Origin: Owenia fusiformis
Lineage: Eukaryota; Annelida; Polychaeta; Sabellida; Oweniidae
Direction of reading: 5' to 3'
Length of the DNA stretch: 64,000 nt
Assembly: GCA_903813345.2 (NCBI GenBank)
Contig: CAIIXF020000002.1
Location: 21,716,455-21,780,454 of the forward strand
Shown here: piece after piece, positions 13,083-22,400 of the stretch
How the letters are laid out: every line of letters starts with the position of its first letter
How positions within the stretch are numbered: the stretch's first letter is position 1
Notes under the pieces: generated by a model
What the model saw: the letters and a program-made list of their open reading frames with translations, nothing else
What the model was told of the DNA's origin: nothing
Database searches by the model: none
Program-made: the position numbers and the translations under genes

Positions 13083-15341
13083 TTAGGCCAATATTTGGAA
13101 ACGCACCGGTGCTTTATTGATAGTGTGATCCTCATGCTGAGGATCGTACTGCCCCGCTTGTTCTTTCGATTCCACTAATGCACCAACTGACTTTGTTCCA
13201 CCCATGAAGCGCAAGAATTTCCCATGGAACATCCGGTAGCCAATTTTCCAGAAGGTTAGAGTTTCCTCGCTAAGTATTAAAGTATACATATAATTGTTAT
13301 GGTACAATCGTTAGAAACGATATATTCAAATCTATAAATGTTAAAATGAGAATGGGAAAGGGTATATCTATGGAACTAGGGGCAAGACGGATTTTTTGAC
13401 ACACCCATTCACAAATGCATTGAGTGTAGTTCTACCCTACGAAACAATAACGCTTTCAATCGATTGGTACTGATGTTCAAAGTATACAATATTTTATTCA
13501 TTTGGAAATGTACGGTTTAGTTTTTACGTTGATAATTGTGAAATAATTTTATAACATTTGCTGCAGGGTATAAGAACGGATACACATAATTCAACTGTAT
13601 GTTACACCGCTTAAGGGAAGGTAAATGGAAGTGAATTTTGCAAAATCAAACTCTCAGTTACCTTCCCTTAAGCGGTGTAACATATAATTGAATTATGGCG
13701 CCCGTGTATGATTTAAGAATAAATGGTCATACTCCAAAGTTTCCATGATAAATAAGGCTTATCAAGTTCAAATATCAAAGCATTGCGTCAATTAACCGTA
13801 GTTTAATTTGATGAAAACAAAAAATATCGAAATCGACATTTTTCGTCCGCCATCTTAGATAAGAAGGTAACGGTCGTTACCGCATCTTGATTCTGACCAG
13901 TGAAAGTGTCATATCTTTATCGCCTGTAGTATTTATTACCGTATTTTGCAAACTATCACATTTCGTACTTTGATTTTTTATGCATTTGTGTATTGTATAG
14001 GGTGTTTCATAATTACCCTCTCCCAACCAAAACCAATCCTAAATCACACGGGCCTTTAGATTCTCTTAATCTATACATCATCATACAGCTTTTTTAATAA
14101 TGCACTTATGGGCTAAATATTGGAACGAGTGATCCTTGGGACCATAATTTGTGGATTTATGTTTTGTCGTCACTATCATCCTAATTTGCTGGATTTATGG
14201 CTTCTATTTGTACATTGGGTTTAAAGAGAGGGACAAATAATAACATTATTATTCGTATCATTAAGAGCTTAAAAAGAGCGTAAAAGCTGCTGAGCTTAAT
14301 CAAAGTTGTTTTAATAAGTCATGAATTTATTGAGCTTTCCTATGATATTATAACACATGGAGGTGCGCCATCTAGGATTGGTGGCTGACAGGGGACGGTC
14401 ATTATGAAATACCTTGTTATGTGAAATGTACTTCCAGAGTGAGGGTTTGCTTCTAAAGCTAACAACCATACCTGTACGTCATGTTTGAGGTGGAACTAAG
14501 GGAATACCACCTCACAACCTCCAGGAAAAGAAGCCACGATATGCTATTCATTGGGAATTTGTCTTTCGCGAGGAGTCTTAGTAGCATAATGAATTCGGTG
14601 CAAAAACTGTGTCTTCTGAGACACAATATGACATTTGGTAGCAGTTTCATAGCACTTTCAATTTCAATGTCATAATCAGCGTGTGATTGTTTGAAAACAA
14701 TGTTTTTCTAATTTTTGGCTTTTTTCTTTTCTTTGGTGCATTTTTCCTAGCACTTCTGATAGCCTTTGTATTAGCATTGATTGGTGTCTTAAGTGATTTA
14801 TCGTTAGTTGTGGCTTTTGTACAACCAGCGTCACTTGTAGTGACGGTAGGTGCAATTTTCAGGCGTTTCTTGTATCTTGAATGCCCAGTTTGCAGTCGAG
14901 AACTTCTCCGTCGTTTCCTGTAAAAATAAAACCGGTGCGTTTCTAAATTGTCGTAGATTTGTGTCGGTGCGTTACCCCATCAATTTTGGAAGGTACATTT
15001 CATGAAAATAAATGACGCTTGTACAATGTTCGAATTGTAAGATATTGAAGAGTAGTATGTTTATAAATATATCTATATTGAGTAAAAAAATCTGTGGTTG
15101 TTCCAATCATTTCTTTGACAAGAAATACAACATTTTAGACGAGCATTTAACTTTCCTTCGAATTTTTCAAGGTGCATTTACATTTCGTTCACATAATACC
15201 GATATGTTACAGCTTTGTGGAATTTTAATAAGGTACCCTGATATATCGTGTTTAGAATGGAATGTGTTAAAAGATATTCACTCACCTCTGGTTTCCACTA
15301 TTATTTGTTTCCTCCGGAGGAAACACATTTCCGTCCGCCAT
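13083..15341 (-). pseudogene. Broken transposon-borne gene, three exons, unknown family
   Basis: Read on the minus strand. Exon 1 15341-15286 starts MADGNVFPPEE and ends at GTGAGT in phase 2. Exon 2 14917-14472 starts after TTTTTACAG and joins in phase; it codes for a very basic stretch (RKRRRSS, KKRKKPKIRK) that looks like a nuclear localisation signal. About 80 residues on, the frame breaks by one base; the continuing frame reads LPNVILCLRRHSFCTEF and FPMNSISWLLFLEVVRWYS. Exon 3 13269-13083 joins in phase 2 and reads SEETLTFWKIGYRMFHGKFL, then RFMGGTKSVG, ending at TAA. The clean splice phases argue for a real gene. Total is only about 230 residues. I recognise no catalytic triad or domain, so it may be an accessory protein or the remnant of a longer one. 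The 1.2-kb last intron holds the nested palindrome. Confidence 0.6.
13588..13694. repeat. Nested palindrome inside the transposon
   Basis: Arms 13588-13623 and 13658-13694 are inverted copies sharing GTTACACCGCTTAAGGGAAG, with a spacer of about 35 bases. The transcript would fold into a long hairpin. Probably a small foldback element inserted in the last intron of the transposon gene. Confidence 0.8.
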
Positions 15342-16289
15342 TTTAAAAGGACGGTGCGTTACCAACGCTCCGGGGAAAAGTGTAACGCACCGGGGTCGAT
15401 CCCCGGTGCGGTATGGTTGCTCACCGTGTATATGGTGTGTCTCCTAAATGATGTCAACCTTCTCCCTAGTATTTGAATAGAACAGATCATTTGAAAAAGA
15501 TTTAATAGTAACAATGCATTAACATGAATTGGTACCACCTGCCATTTGTTACAGATATCTAACGCTTAACACCATCCACAAAAACATTGGAAACTATTTA
15601 TTACCAATATGTCATCACTTCTGGAGGCGACCTAAAAATTCTTGTTTTTTCTATAAAAATCCAGAAAAACGATTACTTTTTCACTAAAATTTAGCATTGC
15701 CCAAGTCGGTATTATCTTTTATCTATCTTGATTTTCAATTAATTCAACAGTGGAGGTAAAAATTTTAAAAAATGACACCAATTTAGGACAAGGCTATAAC
15801 ATTGGCTATGCCCATGATCTAGCAGAATATCAGTACGAATTAATAACACTGTTTTTATGGTAATAAAGATGAGAATTACAGCTACTAGCACTTTGAGATA
15901 ATTTTGTTTGTAGATTCCAGGGGTTTCATGAGCAGCAGGCAAAAGACAATTTTCACCAGTTGTTTTCACAAAATCGGCTGTTGTTCTTAAGGACTTTTTA
16001 ACTTTTCCATTTAAAATTTATGATTTCTTTTGCCTGTTGTTTTCATTTATTTAGTCTGTTGAGAAATTCCATGTATTATAATATACCTCCACTTACAGAC
16101 TTGAATATTTCAACATGGAAATCAAGCTAATATCACTCTAATTACTAATTTTGAATATCTCATCACAGAACTCAATATTAGCCTATTGTAAAATAGCAGT
16201 GTGGGTCACATCCACTCGACAGTAGCCCAAGGCGGATGTAAATATACTCCTCAAAAAGTTAAGGACCATTCTTTTTCCTCATAGGTTTA

Positions 16290-17080
16290 CATGTTAAACC
16301 CCATGTCTGTTTGAACTCTTATTTTCAAAGCCTGAAACGAAAGAAAAACTGATAATGTAAATGGATATGTACCTTGACTCTATCCTCTATATTTCAGAAA
16401 ATTTTCAATATCAATCTCTCCCTTTCAATATGTCAAAATTGATGTCAAATTTGATGAATTTAATAAAAATGGCAGAACCAATGTAAACCAATGGAAAGTG
16501 GTTGAGTTGCCAAAGGTCATATGAGAAAATCAATTCAATTGCTCTCAAAAATGGAATTTAAATAGACAATTGAATTTTCTAACTAAATGTCTACAAATTG
16601 ATTGACTGATTTGTGTCTCCAGGTTTTACAAAGTTATGAATCTCAAAAGTCAAAATCATTTCTCAATAAACCTCCCATTGAAATAACACAGGGATAAAAA
16701 ATGAGGTGTCAAAAATACGCTGATGCTCTATATCTGTAATTCTCACAAAGTAAGCTAACACCAAACATGCAGAAAGTAAAACAATTCAATTGTCTACTCA
16801 GAAATTATTTTTAATAAATGTTTTACCGAATAAATATCCAAAACTCTGATTTGCCCCTAACCCACCATTTCCCATTGGTTAACATGGGTTCTGCCATTTT
16901 TTAAAAATTCCTCAACTTTGACATCAATTTTTCACCTATTGTAGAGAGATTAAATTGAAAATTTCCTGAAATATAGGGAATAAAGTCAAGGTACATATCC
17001 ATCTACACTATCAGTTTTTCTTTAGTTTCAGGCTTAGAAAATTGAGTTTTAAGATACATGGGGTTTAACATGTTAACAAG
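16290..17080. repeat. Foldback element with ~215-bp inverted arms
   Basis: Left arm about 16290-16505 and right arm about 16862-17080 are diverged inverted copies. For example, GGATATGTACCTTGACT in the left arm recurs inverted as AGTCAAGGTACATATCC in the right. The spacer of ~360 bp shows no coding. The rest of 15434-18042 holds nothing recognised beyond the MRPL48 tail copy at 17935-18025. Confidence 0.75.
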
Positions 17081-17934
17081 TACCTTGCCACATTGTCTAA
17101 CATGAAAAACATGAAATTCCCCATGAATGTTATAGAACAAAGTCAATTTTAAGTACTTTGATGAACATATTACTTTCTTCTTTTTTTTAGATTTTTATTC
17201 ACAAGAAAACTGTGAGTATACATATAATTTATCATCAGTGTCACCACTGTGGCGAGTCTAATTTTTCTTTGGCGAGTCAGTGTGAAAACACAAGTTGATT
17301 GCCACTAAAATCCTAAGACCCACACTGAATACACTGAATAGTCAACATTCATGTTTTAAAAGGCCTATAAACCTACAAATTTTCGATTGTGAAATATTTT
17401 TGCAAGGACTTTTAAACTGCTATGAGTCCTTTGTGTGATTTATTATATTATTCAATTAAAAATCACAGATATTTCTAGTCTAAAGTGTGGCAAAGTGCAA
17501 ACTATCTGAAAAGTATTTCCAATGTGGGAATTCTTTGCAAAGTCAAAAATAACTGCACAAAAATGAGCTTTATCAGTATTTTATGTTTCAAGGACATTTA
17601 TAAACCTGAACAAAGATTTGTATGTTAAAAGACCTTTGTTATTATTCTCATTATTTGAACTTTTTGCTCAAACAGCCTTAACTTTTTTTATAGTATATGC
17701 AGCACATGTATGTCAGTCAGTTCTTTGACAATTTGTCCGCTCCAACTTAAATTAAGTTCACATAGGCTAGTGTAGTACATCATACTGTTAAACCAGTGTA
17801 TATTATTCCTTCAGTCATATGTAATACCAGAGACATGAAAAACATGTTTTTCATGTCCCTGGTAATACCTTGATAGATCAAGATAGTAGTGTGTGTGTTC
17901 CGAAATATAAATTATAATGTTGTTTCCAAATCGC

Positions 17935-18025
17935 AGGCAAAGTTAATTCTTTTTCTTGACTTCATTTACACAATTTCTCATCTCGTAAATCCATTTGTTG
18001 ATCTAGATTGTCTAACTGTTGCATC
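17935..18025 (-). pseudogene. Diverged copy of the MRPL48 C-terminal coding end
   Basis: On the minus strand this segment reads AGATCAACAAATGGATTTA and, further on, AAGAAAAAGAATTAAC. The true end of MRPL48 reads AGATCAACAACTGGATTTA and AAGAAAAAGAAATAAC. Order and spacing are close to the real tail, so it looks like a partial tandem duplication of the last ~90 bp lying just 3' of the gene. It has indels and no open frame of its own. Confidence 0.65.
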
Positions 18026-18042
18026 CCAATTCCAGGTAAGAG

Positions 18043-18669
18043 TTATTTCTTTTTCTTGGCATCTCGTTCTTCTTGCATTCTGTCAAGTTCCCCTCTCAGT
18101 AAATCCAGTTGTTGATCTGGGATAAATCTCCGCTCAGGATCATCTTCATCTATCGCAACTTTCATGCTAATTCCCTCAGGCAAGTTTGTAGTAATAACTT
18201 CTAATAGTACAGACATTTTTGTTGATGGAATATCTGTTATCTGGATTACTCGCTCATGAAGCGCTAAGTCAAACTCTGTATCAAGTTTGATTGTATTTGG
18301 TCTATAACGTTGAATATGTGTAGTTTTAGGCGGACATGGCCATGCATCTGTTTCAAGTTGAAATGTTTCACGCAAGAGGGCATGGCAGTATTTACTGAAT
18401 GATTCTAATACAGCAAAATCATAGCCGCGTAATTGAATGTATAGTTCATCTTCTTCAGGTATGTCAGGCTCTCGAAACAGATCTGGAGGATCAAAGAAAT
18501 CTGGATCAAATTCTGCTGGATTGTTAGCAAGGCATTTCACAGAAGTATGCACCATTTTTGGACATGCAGTTGAACGAGCTATTCCATTTCCAATTCGATG
18601 TGCAATCGGAGAATAAAGTCTCGGCATGAGAGTTCCCATACGGTGCAAAACTTTCAGTATCATTGTCAC
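18043..18669 (-). CDS. MRPL48: Mitochondrial large ribosomal subunit protein mL48
   Basis: Uninterrupted 208-residue frame from ATG at 18669. The N-terminus (about 45 residues) is basic and lacks acids, as in a mitochondrial presequence. The core at about residues 75-180 has a uS10-like fold signature: ELYIQLRGYDFAVLESFSKY, a run ending PTKT-like as PPKTTHIQ, then LHERVIQITDIPS and the LEVITTNLPEGISMKV block. These match animal MRPL48. The C-terminus is a lysine-rich tail. Human MRPL48 has several introns, so the lack of introns here is notable and could mean a functional retrocopy or lineage intron loss. Divergent from COQ2, with ATGs about 0.8 kb apart; a damaged copy of its own tail lies directly downstream. 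Confidence 0.9.
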   Translation of the reverse strand: MTMILKVLHRMGTLMPRLYSPIAHRIGNGIARSTACPKMVHTSVKCLANNPAEFDPDFFDPPDLFREPDIPEEDELYIQLRGYDFAVLESFSKYCHALLRETFQLETDAWPCPPKTTHIQRYRPNTIKLDTEFDLALHERVIQITDIPSTKMSVLLEVITTNLPEGISMKVAIDEDDPERRFIPDQQLDLLRGELDRMQEERDAKKKK

Positions 18670-19475
18670 TTGTTATTTTATATCGTAATTTATTTGGAAA
18701 TGTCCTTTATTTCTGTTAATCTAAAGAATAACGCCTAATTTCTGAAGGTTAGTTTTTCACATTTTATTTCCGGAAGTGCGTAATCTGGTAGCTGTTTTCA
18801 AGGTCTGTTGCAAGGTGAACGATTTTCTGATTGTTTTAGTACACTTTCGCCCACATCTATTGATAATATATCTAAATGAATGGTGTTATTTATTCATAAA
18901 TATATAGACTAACTATTAAACATAATTTTGAACCTATACACTGGCGCAAAGTACACTGAAACATGTTTTAAGTGTGACCATTTTCAGAGGTCATGATTTT
19001 GAAATTCAGGGACCTGTCATTTTCTGTTCAAGAAATATAAGAATGCAAGTAAATTATAATCTGATTGAAAATTCATGATTTTGTTCATTTTGATTTTCAG
19101 GTTTGTTCTTATCCATATTTGAGACTGCCATCCATGTTTGAGACTGTCGCTTACAAGATTAATCTAGCGTAGCCTGAAAAATGTAATTCGACTAAAGGTC
19201 GCCCAGCTACCGATTCTCCTATTAGTCTGACCTATAGTAGTATTGATAGATGGACTGGTGTGAGTCTGTATCTATAAGGTTATTCAGACTAATCACTTTT
19301 AATTGAAATAAACAGTCTAGTGGTATTAGAATTACATTTAAATCTACAATGCAATGACACAGTAGTTATTCATCCCAACAATAAATATAACATGTAAGAC
19401 AGGGCAGTCGGCTGGTTCGACATTCCATGTTCAGTTTGACTGATGTCAAAGACATAAAAGTGTACAGAAGTACAA
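18670..19475. promoter_or_regulatory. Shared 5' region between MRPL48 and COQ2
   Basis: About 0.8 kb separates the two divergent start codons. Both neighbours encode mitochondrial proteins, which makes a shared bidirectional promoter plausible. I see no TATA box placed convincingly, and no CpG island. The function is inferred from layout only. Confidence 0.4.
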
Positions 19476-22400
19476 GTGAAGTGTATTGTGACAAACCAAG
19501 TTCAAGCTTGGGTTGTTAACATGGCTGGGATTTTACAGAGGAACCACTTATTTCTAAAACAATCTACATTTTTCCCAAATGGGTGTTGCAGTACAGTCAA
19601 ATCATTTCCTCAAAGAACTCAACTTAAACTAGATCATCATATTTTAAACCAGAGGAATATTCACATCCATAAAGTGACTGCAATAAATCTTAATACACAT
19701 ACTCAGTATACTTTAAATCCCTTAACATATAAAGGGGATGAACATAAGAGATTGGGTCAAAAATTAACATTCCAGCAGTCTGTGATAAATTCAAGGACTA
19801 TTTTATCAACTACTAGCTCTGCGTTGTGCAAGCCCACAAAAGATCAGATATCTGGTTGGAGACTAAGTAGTGAAAGAAATGTCTCCCTCAGTCCAAGAGA
19901 TATCGTTGATGCTTCTCCGTCCAACTGGAAACCTTACCTGAAGCTAATTAGATTCGACAAACCAGCAGGTACAGTATAATTAAGCAAATAGCTTATTTAC
20001 TGGGAGGGATTGAATATGGCTTTTAGTCTTCTCATGATATTTCCAGGAAGACTGGGGGACAGAGAGAAAATTAATATTATTTGATGAATAAAAGCGTTTT
20101 TTAATCCTGACAGTAAACACATTTTAGTTTTATATTTTAATATCATTGGATAAAACATATCTGTTATCTGGTATTCTATTAACTTTCGGATATTTAGCGT
20201 ATTGAACTGACAGTCAGTTAAGATTTCAGAAAATCATGTCTAGAAATTGAAATATTTTGAATATTGGGCATTTACAGGTCAGGCTTAATAAGAATTTTGT
20301 ACTATTTGAGAAAATTCTGCAAGGAAAAATACTGCATGTGATAATTTTATTTAAGAAGATGATTATTTATGTACTGTTTTAGGCACATGGCTACTGCTCT
20401 GGCCATGTACATGGTCTATTGGATTAGCCACTCAAGCTGGGCACTTTCCCGATCCTAAAACATTGCTTCTGTTTGGAGCTGGCTCTCTAGTTATGCGAGG
20501 AGCGGGTTGTATCGTCAACGATATGTGGGACAGTGAGTTTGACAAAAAGGTAAGATCTGGAAATAAAATATTTTCAAACCGAGGCATATTAGTTTGTATT
20601 AAACACTGAATTTAAAACATCTACATGCTTTTAAAAAAGACTCAAGTTTAGCGCAGTGGTCATGTTAATGCAGACATATCAGTTGCCAGTCTGATGGACC
20701 ATGGTAAAAGTAAACTACAGTACATAATGTACAGTATGTACATGTACTTAAACAAGTGCATCTTCTCTAGGTGACCAGGACGAAAGACAGGCCTCTTGCA
20801 TCAGGTGATCTTTCCCACACACAGGCTTTCTGGTTCCTTGGTTCTCAGTTATCCATAGCACTAGCCATTCTGTTACAGTTCAACTGGTACAGGTAGGAAA
20901 ATATTTTTATGAGGGTTATCACAAAATCTCTGTCTACAGCCTTTTCCACTCTGCCATTTTACTGGGGCCCCCAAACTCCAATTGAAATGCAAATACAAGT
21001 ACAATTACTTTATATATTAATTAACATACTATCATATTCCATCATGGCATGTTTTGGAACTGTAACTTTATACAATAGAGGGATAACTATAACCTTTGGT
21101 GACAGAGATCATCTTCATTATTTATTTGTCATCTGTTTTCAGTGTAATCCTTGGTGCCAGTTCCCTTGGTTTAGTAGTGATCTACCCTTTGATGAAAAGA
21201 TACACATATTGGCCTCAAGTAATACTAGGTAAGATTTACATGCTGCAATATTCATGTCCACTTTATCTTGCCTTCCAAGCTATAGATAAGAGGCCGGCCC
21301 ATAGCCAGCTTTTGTCAAGGGGGTACACTCGAACCCATTGAACCCCCTGGCTACAGGCCTAAGGGGGATCTCGCTTTTTATGATTAAACTAAATGTATGG
21401 CAAGTGATTTATTCTGCAACACAGATATTAAAAGGGTATAGACTTATGTAGTAGCATTTTATGTTTTAATTCTATTTTTTGGTTTGTGTTTTTGTTGTCA
21501 TAACATATACCTTGTATACAGTATCGTTGGTTATGTCAAGGGTTTCACTAGAATTTCTCACTGCAGGCTAAATAAATGAGAACAACAGGCAAAATTATGG
21601 AAAACAGAAATTTAACATGGAAAAGTTGAAAAGTCCCTAAAAAACAGGCTAATGAAACCCCTGTTATGTAATCACGAAACCAGTGGAGCATCTCTAAATT
21701 AAAGATGAATAAACACAACATATTCCTTCTGTGCAGTATGTTACATATTATAGTCAATTTGTAGGTAAAATTTACAAAGTATTTGTGGCTTTGCTCTTCA
21801 TCCCAAGACATTCCTTGAAAATATCACATTAAGATTTTATTCTGACTATACATGTTAGAGGATTTTCCCAAATTGATGGACTTGTCATTTTGTAGAATGA
21901 TCTGAGAAATAATGAGACATCATTTGGCCTTGTGTGGAATCATTATCTCAGAATGACATGTCTATTGACAATGCTCGTGAAATAATTGTCATGCTGACAT
22001 GATCACCGAGTATACATGACCATCTCAAATTTAAAAATGACTGCCATTTAGAAAAAATGGACTTCTAAAAATATTTCTTTTCTACTTACGAAATAAGTTG
22101 AGTAATGCATTGTTGTAAATGTATTATTTTACAGGGCTGACACTTAACTGGGGTGTTTTAATCTCATGGGTGGCAATCAAGGGCAGCCTACAGTGGCCAG
22201 TTATTCCACTGTACATCTCTTGTGTGATTTATACCATCATATATGACACTATCTACTCACACCAGGTAGTGAAATGTCTTAATAAACAGCATATGTACAG
22301 TGGTCTCCCTGAATTCATCCTAAACTGAGTACCTGACCTATTCTAGTGAAAAATGAAAATGGTCATGTCAAAATATTCAGACTTTAAACGTTTTTCCAAA

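Larger units (their letters stand above)
12633..15428. mobile_element. 2.8-kb DNA transposon with 51-bp TIRs starting CACGGTG and a TATAT duplication
   Basis: The first 51 bases (12633-12683) are a perfect inverted copy of the last 51 (15378-15428). Both outer ends read CACGGTG. TATAT flanks each side (12628-12632 and 15429-15433). Inside each TIR is a 9-bp stem GCACCGGGG/CCCCGGTGC around a 5-base loop. GCACCGG-type motifs recur inside the element, near 13070, 13100, 14932 and 14965. It carries a broken minus-strand spliced gene (13083-15341), a mirror-image short exon at the left end (12712-12741) and a nested palindrome (13588-13694). The CAC end and 5-bp duplication resemble Transib-type elements, but no transposase core is visible, so the superfamily is open. 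Confidence 0.85.

Noticed and set aside
14687-14923. Hydrophobic plus-strand frame resembling a membrane protein
   Set aside because: It is the complement of the basic, Lys/Arg-rich minus-strand exon, which has matching splice sites.
12633-15428. Calling the transposon a RAG/Transib relative
   Set aside because: Only the CACGGTG end and a possible 5-bp duplication in a TA-rich flank support it; no transposase core was found, so the name would go beyond the evidence.
15012-15476. 154-residue plus-strand open frame at the right end of the 12.6-kb transposon
   Set aside because: It runs over the opposite-strand first exon and through the TIR, and shows no protein pattern.
17889-18125. 78-residue plus-strand frame over the MRPL48 end
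   Set aside because: It is the complement of the MRPL48 tail and its damaged copy.
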